Below, one piece after another: positions 35,031 through 44,056 of a DNA stretch of 64,000 nucleotides. Under the pieces are notes generated by a model that was not told the DNA's origin, made no database searches, and saw only the letters and a program-made list of their open reading frames with translations. The stretch spans positions 620,001 to 684,000 of the forward strand of contig BPGU01000002.1 in the NCBI GenBank assembly GCA_026003195.1, read 5' to 3'. The first letter of the stretch is position 1; each line of letters begins with the position of its first letter. The position numbers and the translations under genes are program-made. The DNA is from Armatimonadota bacterium (GTDB lineage: Bacteria; Armatimonadota; HRBIN16).

Positions 35031-35852
35031 CTAAAGTGCCATCTCCCACCCGTCGTACGCGACCTCTATCCCATGCGGTCGGCAGAAGGCTTCCAGGTCC
35101 TCCTGAAACGGCTTGCCATTGTGCGAAAAATGAGTCACCGCCCAGCGTGTTCCGCTGTGTGCTGTGCCCATTGCCAGCAACCGATCTTTCAGCTGAAGCA
35201 CCTCGCTCAACCCCAGGTGCGTATCGTAGGGTGCGTCCACAAACGCCTTAGTGCATTCCGCAATGACTGCGTCCAGACGCACTCCTGCCAGATAGCGCCA
35301 CGTGGCATCGCGATACCAGCCTGTATCGCACATATACAGCACAGTTTTCTCACCATCAGAGACGATGTAGTTGAAGCATTGCTCGTCCTCGCGGTGGTGA
35401 GCCAATACAGGTATCACCGTGTAACGGTCTATCTCGTACGGCGTAAAGGGCTGAAGCACCCGCACATCCAGTGCCTGGCGCAACTCGTCGGACATATCCC
35501 CCAGCACACGCGCCAGTCCCTCGCTCCCGTAAATCGTCAGTGGTAAATCGCGATAGGCAAACACCGGCAACAAGTAGGTCAGCTCGTGAAGCGCGAGATG
35601 GTCCTCATGGGTATGCGTGATGAGAAGATGCTGCAATCGGGACAGGTCCAGACCGTAAGTCAGCACATGGTGCAGTGTATCGGGTGGCAAGTCAATCTTC
35701 AAGGTGTTATCTATGAATACCGAGCTGCGCGTACGCAGGTCTTTACCACCTCGCTCACGCGCCGTGCGACACACTTCACATCCACAAAACAACCCAGGCA
35801 CACCTTCTGCTGCCGCTGTACCGAGAAAAAGCACTTTCAACGTATCCCTCAC
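35031..35852 (-). CDS. MBL-fold hydrolase, PhnP/PqqB-like
   Basis: Metallo-beta-lactamase-fold phosphodiesterase candidate. The dinuclear metal site is LLITHTHEDHLALHEL (HxHxDH), with further ligands VLAHHREDE, CDTGW and THFSHNG. An N-terminal GTAAAEG and a CGCEVCRTARERGGKD segment match the structural zinc site of PhnP, which hydrolyses cyclic ribose phosphates; no other phn genes are near. The frame extends upstream to 36152, but the family's N-terminus (KVLFLGTAAAEG) places the start at the GTG at 35852 or the TTG at 35840. Divergent from the lipid kinase. Confidence 0.82.
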   Translation of the reverse strand: MRDTLKVLFLGTAAAEGVPGLFCGCEVCRTARERGGKDLRTRSSVFIDNTLKIDLPPDTLHHVLTYGLDLSRLQHLLITHTHEDHLALHELTYLLPVFAYRDLPLTIYGSEGLARVLGDMSDELRQALDVRVLQPFTPYEIDRYTVIPVLAHHREDEQCFNYIVSDGEKTVLYMCDTGWYRDATWRYLAGVRLDAVIAECTKAFVDAPYDTHLGLSEVLQLKDRLLAMGTAHSGTRWAVTHFSHNGKPFQEDLEAFCRPHGIEVAYDGWEMAL

Positions 35853-35999
35853 CGCCTCCTTGCCTGAATACGGCGTACAACTCTTTCCACAGCTTACCCC
35901 AAAACAGCACACAATGTCTCGCCTGCAACCTTTCGCCGCCGCATCGCCTGTTCCCTTCTCGCAGAAGGAGGAAGTATCCTGTGGGGCGTAAGCAACAGT

Positions 36000-36899
36000 A
36001 TGACACCTCCAGAGATAGTGATTATACTGAACCCCACCGCGGGGCGGTACCGTGCCGCGCGCCATCAGCAAACTCTGGAAAGCCTTCTGCAACAGGCAAG
36101 CAGGCACACAGGAATGACATGGCGCATCGTGGAGACCGCTCATGCCGGGCAAGCCACCGAACTGGCAAGACAGGCAGCGGAGGAAGGGGTACCCATCGTG
36201 GTAGCCGCAGGTGGCGATGGCACCTGCAGCGAGGTGGTCAACGGTATCATCGGCACGCCCGCACGGTTGGGTATCTTACCGCTGGGTACCGGAAATGACT
36301 TTGCCCGTTGCGCTGGCATCGGCGAGAATCTGCAGATAGCGGTGGAAAACCTCTTCACGGGCAAACCACACCGTGTAGACCTCGGCTGGGTGAACGGCAG
36401 ATACTTTATCAACATCGCGGGATGCGGTTTGGATGCCGCTGTGGCACAACGGGTGAACAGGGGTTTCCGTTTTCTGAGCGGTACTGCCGCATACATCGCA
36501 GCAGTTGCCCAGACTATCCTCACCTTTCAACCTCCACACATGCATATTACGACGGATAGCGAAGACCTGCACGTGCGTGCTTTGTTGTGCACGGTAGCGA
36601 ATAGCCCGTCATACGGCGGTGGAATGCGAATCGCGCCTTATGCCCAGATAGACGACGGCTGGCTGGACGTGTGCATCGCTCGGGCAGTCAGCAAATGGGA
36701 GTTCGCACGAGTCTTCCCACGAGTTTTTAGCGGCACCCACATCTCCCACCCCAGCTTTCTCATGCAAAAGTCCCGGCAGATATGGGTGGAGAGCGACCCA
36801 CCAGCGCCCGTACTGGTAGACGGTGACGTGATGGGAACCACCCCTGCGGAGTTTCGCATCTCTCCCGGAGCGATAGAGGTGATCCTGCCGGCGAAGTAG
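36000..36899 (+). CDS. diacylglycerol kinase-family lipid kinase (YegS/BmrU-like)
   Basis: ATP-dependent lipid kinase of 299 residues. The catalytic domain has IILNPTAG (P-loop-like), the signature VVAAGGDGTCSEVVNGI and LPLGTGNDFARC; the C-terminal beta-sandwich contains SPSYGGGMRIAPYAQIDDGWLDV and VLVDGD. The exact lipid (diacylglycerol, sphingosine, phosphatidylglycerol) cannot be told. The ATG at 36000 lacks a good RBS; a strong AAGGAGG at about 35966 fits an out-of-frame GTG instead, so the true start or leader arrangement is unclear. Confidence 0.88.
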   Translation: MTPPEIVIILNPTAGRYRAARHQQTLESLLQQASRHTGMTWRIVETAHAGQATELARQAAEEGVPIVVAAGGDGTCSEVVNGIIGTPARLGILPLGTGNDFARCAGIGENLQIAVENLFTGKPHRVDLGWVNGRYFINIAGCGLDAAVAQRVNRGFRFLSGTAAYIAAVAQTILTFQPPHMHITTDSEDLHVRALLCTVANSPSYGGGMRIAPYAQIDDGWLDVCIARAVSKWEFARVFPRVFSGTHISHPSFLMQKSRQIWVESDPPAPVLVDGDVMGTTPAEFRISPGAIEVILPAK

Positions 36900-36922
36900 T
36901 GGTAGTCTGTCAAGAGTAATTC

Positions 36923-37075
36923 TTGCTTTCACCCTCCGGAGGGCGAGGCTCCCACCGAGCCGTTGGTGTACCCTCCACCTCACCCCCTGGTCCCCTTCCC
37001 TGAGAGGGAAGGGGGAACCGCAATCCCCCTCTCCTCGTAGGAGAGGGGACGGGGGTGAGGTTGCTCTGGCGCCGG
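36923..37075. repeat. intergenic palindromic element, second copy of the shared core
   Basis: A 29-bp core at 36934-36962 (CTCCGGAGGGCGAGG...GAGCCG) matches the left end of the 15.6-kb element at 23 of 29 positions. Behind it are nested palindromes: CCTCACCCCC...GGGGGTGAGG outermost, with CCCCTTCCC/GGGAAGGGG and CCCCTCTCC/GGAGAGGGG inside. It fills most of the 36900-37170 gap; no gene is seen there. Confidence 0.6.
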
Positions 37076-37170
37076 AGATGGCTTCGCCGCTCGCAAGGAC
37101 ACCCAGATGGTGGGGAGCGCGACCGTTTGCAAGAGCGATGATTGACAGACTCGTTGGGATAGGACCTCCC

Positions 37171-37199
37171 TTGCATTTTTCTATTGACTGTAGTAAAAT
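37171..37199 (+). promoter_or_regulatory. sigma-70 promoter of the metal-efflux operon
   Basis: TTGCAT (37171-37176), 17-nt spacer, TAAAAT (37194-37199), about 97 nt upstream of the first gene. The spacer lies wholly within copy 1 of the 24-bp direct repeat. Confidence 0.5.
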
Positions 37200-37261
37200 C
37201 TATGCAAAGCAGGAACTCCTAGTGGACGCTGTGACGTATTTTTCTATAGGCTGTAGTAAAA
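37175..37261 (+). promoter_or_regulatory. 24-bp direct repeat, probable operator pair
   Basis: Copy 1 at 37175-37198 and copy 2 at 37238-37261 agree at 21 of 24 positions (ATTTTTCTAT...CTGTAGTAAAA), 63 bp apart (six helical turns). Copy 1 overlaps the promoter, so binding of a repressor to both would block or loop the promoter. TGTAGTA resembles a BlaI/CopY half-site, but no full dyad is present. Confidence 0.5.
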
Positions 37262-37295
37262 ACAAGCTGTCCAAAGAATGAAGGAGGTTCTACCC

Positions 37296-37724
37296 ATGCG
37301 AATGTTCGGTATCGCTTTGCTGGTCGCGCTGTTTGCGGTGGCAGCGGTAGCCGCTCCGAAGAAGCCACAGGCAAACAGCGGTCTGACCTGTCCTGTCTCC
37401 AACGAGGTCATCAAGGACCTCAAGAAGGCACCCAGCGTGCAGTACGAAGGGCGCACCCTCTACTTCTGTTGCAAGAAGTGCGTTGGGGAGTTCAACAGTA
37501 ACCCTGCCAAGTATGCGGCGAAGCAGGAGGTGCGTTGCCCGGCGGGCGGCGAGGTGGTGAAAGACCCTGCCAAAGCGCCGACCTCCACCTACCAGGGCAA
37601 AGTGTACTACTTCTGCTGCTCGAAGTGCAAGGCGACGTTCGACAAGCAACCGGCTAAGTTTGCGAAGCAGCAAAAGGACGCCTCGCCTTCCTCTCAGCCG
37701 GAGCACAGCAACCATATGCACTAG
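37296..37724 (+). CDS. periplasmic protein with two TRASH/YHS-type metal-binding domains
   Basis: Exported small metal-binding protein, 142 residues. A signal peptide (MRMFGIALLVALFAVAAVAA) is followed by two tandem cysteine units: CPVSNEVIKD...YFCCKKC (about 30-70) and CPAGGEVVKD...YYFCCSKC (about 78-117), typical of heavy-metal-binding TRASH/YHS domains, and a His-rich end (HSNHMH). AAGGAGG 8 nt before fixes the ATG at 37296. First gene of an operon with an RND adaptor and pump, so it likely buffers or delivers copper or silver. Confidence 0.85.
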   Translation: MRMFGIALLVALFAVAAVAAPKKPQANSGLTCPVSNEVIKDLKKAPSVQYEGRTLYFCCKKCVGEFNSNPAKYAAKQEVRCPAGGEVVKDPAKAPTSTYQGKVYYFCCSKCKATFDKQPAKFAKQQKDASPSSQPEHSNHMH

Positions 37725-37736
37725 AGGGGAATAGTG

Positions 37737-39641
37737 ATGAGGACGCTCGCGCGGTTTGTGCAAGCGCACTGGGGCACTTTGCTGTTTATCGCCCTGCTGT
37801 TCGTCGGCACCAGCTACGTGGTACGCACGAAACGTCCGCCTGGCTCCATGACGGTTATCGAGGCGCAAGCGATGGACATGAGCCAGACGGGCACGCCGAT
37901 TGGCTCCGTGCCTGTAGCGACGGAGAAGGTGCGTGCGCAGATGTTCACGCCCACCGTCACTTACACTGGCTCGGTGGTCGCGTACAACGATACCGACATC
38001 GTGGCGCGCGTAGAGGGCTGGGTGCTGGAGATGCTGGTGTATCCGGGCGACAGGGTGCAGCAAGGACAGCGGCTGGCAAGGCTGGACTCGCGCGAGCGTT
38101 CCGCGCGGCTGCAAGAAGCGGGAGCAGGAGCTACCGCTGCCCGCTACGAGCGCGAAGCCATGTTGCGGGAAGCCGAACAGATGCACGCCGAGCTGGAAGA
38201 GACGCAACGCAAACGCGATTCGGCGCGGGCAATGGTGGAAAAGGCGCGGCGCGAGCTGGAGTCCGCCCAGCGGGAACTAGAGATGGCTCGCGCCGAGCGC
38301 GAGGAGATGCTGGCGGAGATACAGGCGGCAGAGGCGAACAACGCCTACTGGCAGGCGGAGGACTCTCGCGCTGAGAACTTGCTGAAGGCGGGAGCCATTT
38401 CCAAAGAGGAGCGACAGCGCACACAAGCGGAAGCGGCAAAGGCGCGTGCGGAGCTCAATCAGGCGCAGGTGCGGCTGAACAAGGCGGAGGCGCGGGTCAA
38501 GCAAGCGCAGGCGATGCTTGGCGCAGCAGAGGCGCAGTTAACGCAGGCGGAGCACGAGGCGCAAGCCATGCAGGCAGGCGTCCAGAGGGCAACCGCCGCA
38601 CTACAGGCGGTACAGGCGAAGCTCGCTCGCGCATCCGCCATGCAGGCACAAGCCGAAGCCGCACGACGTGCGGAAGCCATCGTTACCAGCTACACGCAGA
38701 TAACCGCCCCTGTATCGGGTGTGATTACTGAGCGGCTGGTCAGCCCGGGCACGCTGGTGATGCCTGGTACGGTGCTTTTGAAGTTGCGCACGATAGACCG
38801 CGTACGTCTGCAGGCAAACGTTGCCGAGAGCGACGCGCTCGGCATTCGCGAGGGCAACCCTGTCACGGTCACCATTCCCGCCGACCCGGGCTTTCGGCTG
38901 GACGCCAGGGTGACCTCTGTCTTCTACGCTGCGAACCCGCAGAGCCGCACGGTTACCATCGAAGCAGTAGTACCCAACCACACCGGTAAACTGCTGCCGG
39001 GGCAGTATGTGGTGATGCAAATCGCAAAGGGTAAACCCCAAAAGCTTATCTCTGTGCCCCTGTCCGCCATCCAGCGCGACGTGGATGGCAAACCCTTCGT
39101 GTGGGTTGTACAGCAAAATCAAGCGCAAGGCAAGGTCACCTATACCTGTGTCATGCACCCTGAGGTTCAATCCGACCATCCCGGCAAATGCCCGAAGTGC
39201 GGCATGGACCTGGTGCCCGAAAAACGTGGCGGGAAGTATACTGCGCACAGGGTAAATGTGATGCTGGGTGAAAGCAACGGGCGGCGCGTGGCGGTGCTCT
39301 CGGGATTGCGCGAAGGCGATGAGGTCATCACGCAGGGCAATGAGTACCTGAAGGAAGGCGACCCGGTCACGCCGGTAGAGTGGGGTATTGCGGGACCGCA
39401 GAGGTTGCCGGAACCCTCTGGGGAGATGCCCGCGATGCCCGGCATGCAACACGATGGGCATACCCCGTCGTCGCCGTCTGGAAATCAGCCCCCACAGCAC
39501 TCAGATACCATGACCGGCAAGCCGACCGATAAGGCAGTGTACACCTGCTCGATGCACCCGGAGGTGCGTTCTGATAAGCCCGGAGACTGCCCGAAGTGCG
39601 GGATGAAGTTGGAGAAGGTTGAAGGGGGACATCAGCACTGA
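37737..39641 (+). CDS. RND efflux periplasmic adaptor, CusB-like, with two heavy-metal-binding domains
   Basis: Membrane-fusion protein of 634 residues, well above the usual ~400. After an N-terminal membrane helix (LLFIALLFVGTSYVV) come a split lipoyl domain, an unusually long alpha-hairpin coiled coil (about 130-310, Ala/Glu/Arg-rich), beta-barrel (VRLQANVAESDALG) and membrane-proximal domains. Two copies of the HMBD motif YTC.MHPEV.SD.PG.CPKCGM are present: one near residue 470 and one at the C-terminus, which ends in GGHQH. Its stop overlaps the pump gene's ATG. GTG at 37734 is the alternative start. Confidence 0.92.
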   Translation: MRTLARFVQAHWGTLLFIALLFVGTSYVVRTKRPPGSMTVIEAQAMDMSQTGTPIGSVPVATEKVRAQMFTPTVTYTGSVVAYNDTDIVARVEGWVLEMLVYPGDRVQQGQRLARLDSRERSARLQEAGAGATAARYEREAMLREAEQMHAELEETQRKRDSARAMVEKARRELESAQRELEMARAEREEMLAEIQAAEANNAYWQAEDSRAENLLKAGAISKEERQRTQAEAAKARAELNQAQVRLNKAEARVKQAQAMLGAAEAQLTQAEHEAQAMQAGVQRATAALQAVQAKLARASAMQAQAEAARRAEAIVTSYTQITAPVSGVITERLVSPGTLVMPGTVLLKLRTIDRVRLQANVAESDALGIREGNPVTVTIPADPGFRLDARVTSVFYAANPQSRTVTIEAVVPNHTGKLLPGQYVVMQIAKGKPQKLISVPLSAIQRDVDGKPFVWVVQQNQAQGKVTYTCVMHPEVQSDHPGKCPKCGMDLVPEKRGGKYTAHRVNVMLGESNGRRVAVLSGLREGDEVITQGNEYLKEGDPVTPVEWGIAGPQRLPEPSGEMPAMPGMQHDGHTPSSPSGNQPPQHSDTMTGKPTDKAVYTCSMHPEVRSDKPGDCPKCGMKLEKVEGGHQH

Positions 39642-42600
39642 TGGCAAGACAACCGGACGAGCGCACACGTCCTCGCATCCTGGGACATGTTGCCGAAGGG
39701 GCGCTTAATATCTCTCGATGGTCTATTGAGCACCCGTACGTCATTATCGCCTTCTATACCGCGATGGTGATACTGGCGGTGATTGCACTGGGTTTCTACA
39801 TGCCCCGTCGCTTCATGCCCTACGTGGAAAGCCCTATGATTGGCATCGTGTCTATGATGCCCGGCTTGAGCGCAGAGGAGATGGAGACCTACATCTCCAA
39901 GCCGATTGAGGAACGTCTCATGAATATCCCCGGTGTGCGCTACATCCGCTCCACCTCGCAGGAGGGCTTCAGCATCGTCTCGCTAGAGTTTCCTTACGGT
40001 ACGAACATGGACAAGAAGCTTGTGGAGGTGCAGGCGCTGCTCAACGTCATTCAGGCAGACCTGCCGATGACAGGGGCGAACCTGAAGCCTTCCTGGGTGC
40101 TCCAGATTGACCCGTTGAACCTGCCGGTGCTTTCGCTTTCCCTTACCGGCGACGATCGCTGGGATATGAAACGCCTGCGCGAGCTGGCGGACAACGAAAT
40201 CTCCAACCGCCTCAAAGCGGTCAGCCCGGACATCTTCACCGTGCAGGCGTTTGGCGGTTACCGCAGACAGATGCAGGTGATTGTAGACCGTCAGAAGCTG
40301 GCGGCGTACGGTTTGTCTATCCTGCATGTTCGGGACGCTCTGGATAAAAACAACATCGCCAAGCCCGCAGGCGTCTTAACCGCCGGCGACAATGAAGAGA
40401 TTGTGCGTGTGGACACGCTGGGACGCAGTGCAGAGACCATTGCCAACTATCCCATCGCCAGTGTAGACGGGCGTACCGTGTATATCAAAGATGTTGCTCG
40501 CGTGGAGGACACCTTTTACGAACCACGAAGCGGGTATCATCACTACTACCGTGTCGGCAACTCCTCGCGAGTGGATGAAGCGATCGAAATCAGCGTGTTG
40601 CAAAGCCCGGAAGCCTCCTCGCCCCGGGTGATTCACGCGGTGATGCAGGAGGTGAAACGCCTCGAGCGCGACTACCCCGGGATTAAAATCCGCGTCGCCT
40701 ACGACAATAGCGCGTTCGTCGGCGTCCTGATGCGCAATATGATAGAGGAGCTGGGCTTAGCTATCCTACTGACCGGCATCGCGGTGCTCTTCTTCCTGGG
40801 TAACTGGCGTGGCACATTGATTGCCATGACCGCTATCCCCATCTCGATGGCGATGGCACTGCTTGCGCTCATCCCGATGGGTATGACTCTCAACTCCAGC
40901 ACGCTCATCGGTCTACTGCTCTCTATCGGGCGACTGGTGGATGATGCCATTATCGATATCCATGCTGTGGAACGTCACCTGCGCATGGGCAAAGACCCCA
41001 AGACCGCCGCGATAGACGGCATTACCGAGGTGCGTTTGGCGGTTGCGGCTTCCACGCTCATGTTGGTGCTTGCACTGAGCCCTTTGCTGTTCTGCGGCGG
41101 TATCGTGCAGTTGATGTTCGTGGGGCTGGTGTGGCCGATTATCTTCGGGTTGCTAGCGTCGTTTTTCGTCTCGTTGACGCTGACCGCGCTGATGGCGGCA
41201 TACATCCTGAAGCCTCATAATGACCCCGCTGTCTTGCGCGAGAACAGTGGCTGGTTTTACCGAACCATGCTCGCGCCCTTTCAGCGTGGGTTGGACAGGA
41301 TGGAAGCGGGCTATGCAAACCTGATTCGCTGGATGCTGAAAAACCGCTTTGCAAACCTGGCGCGAATCTTTTCCACCATCATCATCGGCTTTGGTTTCTA
41401 CTACTTCATCGGCTCGGAGATGATGCCGCTGGCGGACGTGGGGCAGGCGTACCTCACGCTGGAGATGGAACCCAACACCTCGTATGCGGCGACCGAACGC
41501 GCCGTGCGCCAGCTGGAGAAAATCATGGAGAAGTACCCAGAGATTCAGCACGCCTCCATCGAAATCGGCTTCGAGGGGGGGCCAGGCTATACCTCCGGTG
41601 CGTACTTCAACGGCTACAGTATGGGATTTACCAACGGCGCGGTCGCTATGCTCACTTTCACCGATAAGGACTCTCGCAAGCGGGATATATGGACGATTAT
41701 AGACGGCATCGTGCACGAAGCCACTTCCACCATTCCGGGCATCCGCCGTTTGCAGATTAAAGAGATGGGTTCCGATGTGATGGCATCCTCCGCCGCGCCC
41801 ATCCAGCTGCTGGTGTACGGTCCCGACCTCAAAATCGTCTCGATGCTCGCCGAGCAAGTGGCGGACATCGCTCGCAAGCAGGTGCCTGATATTTACCAGG
41901 TAGCCACGTCCTGGTCCATGACCAAACCCACGTACGAGATCAAGATAGACGCCCGTCGGGCGCAGGAGCTGGGGTTGACGCCTGCCGACATCGCCGACCA
42001 GGCGTACTACGCGCTCAAAGGCGGTTTCACCACCGAGTTTCTCCGGCTGGAAAACAGGCGGCAAAGCACCGTGCTGGTTCGTTTCGATGAAAAAGACCGC
42101 CAGAGCCCCGACGACATCGGCTTACTGCCCATCACCGCGCCGGACGGCAAGCAGGTTCCACTCAAGTCGCTGGCGCAAATAGAGTATCGCGAAGCACCCA
42201 CGCTGATTGAACACGATAACTTCCGCCGCGTGGTGAGCGTCATGGGCTACTATCGCAAAGCCGATTACCGCCCTCCCTGGAAGTCTCCTGACGAACCTCA
42301 CCAGCCGAACCGCCCCTCGATGGATGTGGCGATGGATGTGATGATGCGAGCGCAGATGCAACTAAACTGGCCGCCCGGTTACGGCATCGAGATGCGCGGC
42401 GATATGACCCAAATGATGGACAGCTTCCGTCGGCTCTTGTTAGGACTGCAGCTGGCGATAGTGTTCATCTTTCTGGTGCTGGTGGCACAGTTCCGGGGTT
42501 TCCTGCAGCCGGCGCAAATGGTTTTCTCCCTGCCGCTGGAGCTTTCGGGCGTGTTTATCGCGTTGTGGCTGGCAGGGCAATCTTTCAGCACGGTATCGGT

Positions 42601-42973
42601 CATGGCGGTCATTGTACTGACCGGTATGGACATCACCACTGCCATCCTGCTGATTGACCTCATCATGCGTTACCGCGAGCAGGGCGTACCGCGTAACCGG
42701 GCGGTTATCGAGGCATGTCCTCAGCGTCTGCGTCCTATCCTGATGACCTCCATCACCACTATTATCGCGATGACGCCGGTCGCTTTCTTCCCGCGCACAG
42801 GCATCGACGCCTACCAGCCTCTGGGCACAGTGGTTATCGGTGGGCTGGTGGTGGGTACGGTACTGAGCCTGCTGGACATTCCCATCATGCATACCATTGT
42901 AGATGACATCGTGCGCTGGTGGCTGGTAAAAGTACGTCGGCGCGACCCGGCAACGCTGCCGCCGGTGGAGTAG
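39641..42973 (+). CDS. RND efflux permease, heavy-metal type (CusA/CzcA-like)
   Basis: Proton-driven inner-membrane pump, 1110 residues. It has the family's two halves, each with a large periplasmic loop; the first half contains PIEERLMNIPGVRYIRSTSQEG and the transmembrane-4 segment STLIGLLLSIGRLVDDAIIDIHAVERHL, where paired Asp residues serve as proton relay. The second half ends with MTSITTIIAMTPVAFFPRTG. Substrate is inferred as Cu/Ag from the metal-binding adaptor and TRASH protein. No outer-membrane TolC/CusC gene follows, so an unlinked one must be used. Confidence 0.93.
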   Translation: MARQPDERTRPRILGHVAEGALNISRWSIEHPYVIIAFYTAMVILAVIALGFYMPRRFMPYVESPMIGIVSMMPGLSAEEMETYISKPIEERLMNIPGVRYIRSTSQEGFSIVSLEFPYGTNMDKKLVEVQALLNVIQADLPMTGANLKPSWVLQIDPLNLPVLSLSLTGDDRWDMKRLRELADNEISNRLKAVSPDIFTVQAFGGYRRQMQVIVDRQKLAAYGLSILHVRDALDKNNIAKPAGVLTAGDNEEIVRVDTLGRSAETIANYPIASVDGRTVYIKDVARVEDTFYEPRSGYHHYYRVGNSSRVDEAIEISVLQSPEASSPRVIHAVMQEVKRLERDYPGIKIRVAYDNSAFVGVLMRNMIEELGLAILLTGIAVLFFLGNWRGTLIAMTAIPISMAMALLALIPMGMTLNSSTLIGLLLSIGRLVDDAIIDIHAVERHLRMGKDPKTAAIDGITEVRLAVAASTLMLVLALSPLLFCGGIVQLMFVGLVWPIIFGLLASFFVSLTLTALMAAYILKPHNDPAVLRENSGWFYRTMLAPFQRGLDRMEAGYANLIRWMLKNRFANLARIFSTIIIGFGFYYFIGSEMMPLADVGQAYLTLEMEPNTSYAATERAVRQLEKIMEKYPEIQHASIEIGFEGGPGYTSGAYFNGYSMGFTNGAVAMLTFTDKDSRKRDIWTIIDGIVHEATSTIPGIRRLQIKEMGSDVMASSAAPIQLLVYGPDLKIVSMLAEQVADIARKQVPDIYQVATSWSMTKPTYEIKIDARRAQELGLTPADIADQAYYALKGGFTTEFLRLENRRQSTVLVRFDEKDRQSPDDIGLLPITAPDGKQVPLKSLAQIEYREAPTLIEHDNFRRVVSVMGYYRKADYRPPWKSPDEPHQPNRPSMDVAMDVMMRAQMQLNWPPGYGIEMRGDMTQMMDSFRRLLLGLQLAIVFIFLVLVAQFRGFLQPAQMVFSLPLELSGVFIALWLAGQSFSTVSVMAVIVLTGMDITTAILLIDLIMRYREQGVPRNRAVIEACPQRLRPILMTSITTIIAMTPVAFFPRTGIDAYQPLGTVVIGGLVVGTVLSLLDIPIMHTIVDDIVRWWLVKVRRRDPATLPPVE

Positions 42974-42988
42974 CGTCTTGGATGCGTA

Positions 42989-44026
42989 CTATGTCGGCGA
43001 TTCTGCTCGCTGGACGCTTTCCCAAACAGCACGTATCTGCTCCACCAACTCGCCGTTCCGAGGGTGATCACACTGCGGAAAGAGCACCGACCTGTTCTCC
43101 AGAAGGTGCTCGAGGTGCTGTCCGAAGATGGAATTTTTGCGATGGTACATTACCAACGCCAGTAGCTGCAGGGCAAAAGAGCTCTCGTGCCCTTCTAGGA
43201 TCTGGCTCACGCTCTGAAGCCTTTTCTGGATTTTGGGGTGCTGTTGTAGCACCGAACGAGCCCGCTCTACCCCCTCTTCCGTAACAGTGAACAGCACCTG
43301 ACGTCTGTAACCGTATTTTCGCTCCAGATAGACAGAAGGGATACGCCTCACTAACATCTCTATCGCCCGAGCATGGAGCCTGCCTGCCTTGACCGCAAAG
43401 CCACTGCGCTGTTTTCTCAGCGAAAAGACACCTACGCTGGATAACAGATACGCGATGTGCTGGATATCGTGTTGCGTCGTTTCAGGTTCTACTCGGTTGT
43501 ACCGGTGTATCGCTAGCAAGAGTGCGGCATGAGAAGGCTTGAGGCTTACCGGTTTGGTGAAAGACACTCGCTCCGGCGGATTGGGCTCATAGACTTCCAC
43601 CAGTACCTCCGGTAAGCTGGCGAACGCCTTTTCAATGAGGGGACGAACTTCATTCCAGTCCAATCCACCGTGCCCGCATCCCAATGCCGGTAGAGCAATA
43701 GACATGATGTTGAGCTCACGCACACGCCGCACCAGGTCCTCCAAACCGGCCTCAATGTCTTCTAGACGCGACCTTTCCCGCCAGTGTCGCTTTGTGGGGA
43801 AGTTGATGATATAGCGAGGTTGGAGATATTCTGTCCGAAACACCAGTACCTTACCGGGCACGACTTCTCCTTGCTCACAAGCCTCACGGTAAAAACGATA
43901 GTTCTCAGGAAACCGCTTCTTGAAGTGCAGAGCAACGCCCTTTCCCATCACCCCCACAGTGTTCACCGTGTTGACGAGAGCTTCCGCTTGCGAGTGCAGA
44001 ATATCGCCCCGCACAAACTGTATCAC
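42989..44026 (-). CDS. DarG-like macrodomain protein (orphan)
   Basis: The N-terminal macrodomain (1-155) has [31 protein letters not shown] and [14 protein letters not shown], matching DarG-type DNA ADP-ribosyl glycohydrolases, which reverse ADP-ribosylation of thymidine by DarT. The C-terminal half (about 165-345) resembles the DarG winged-helix/antitoxin region ([14 protein letters not shown]...[12 protein letters not shown]). 345 residues is the normal DarG length. No DarT gene is adjacent: upstream is lon (30 nt), and downstream is the convergent RND gene. It may be a retained antitoxin or guard against DarT-bearing elements. Confidence 0.85.
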   Translation of the reverse strand: MIQFVRGDILHSQAEALVNTVNTVGVMGKGVALHFKKRFPENYRFYREACEQGEVVPGKVLVFRTEYLQPRYIINFPTKRHWRERSRLEDIEAGLEDLVRRVRELNIMSIALPALGCGHGGLDWNEVRPLIEKAFASLPEVLVEVYEPNPPERVSFTKPVSLKPSHAALLLAIHRYNRVEPETTQHDIQHIAYLLSSVGVFSLRKQRSGFAVKAGRLHARAIEMLVRRIPSVYLERKYGYRRQVLFTVTEEGVERARSVLQQHPKIQKRLQSVSQILEGHESSFALQLLALVMYHRKNSIFGQHLEHLLENRSVLFPQCDHPRNGELVEQIRAVWESVQRAESPT

Positions 44027-44056
44027 CCGATTTTCTCTTCAAATCACCATATCACT

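Noticed and set aside
37175-37261. MerR-type operator
   Set aside because: MerR promoters have 19-20-bp spacers with a dyad; here the spacer is 17 bp and the element is a direct repeat.
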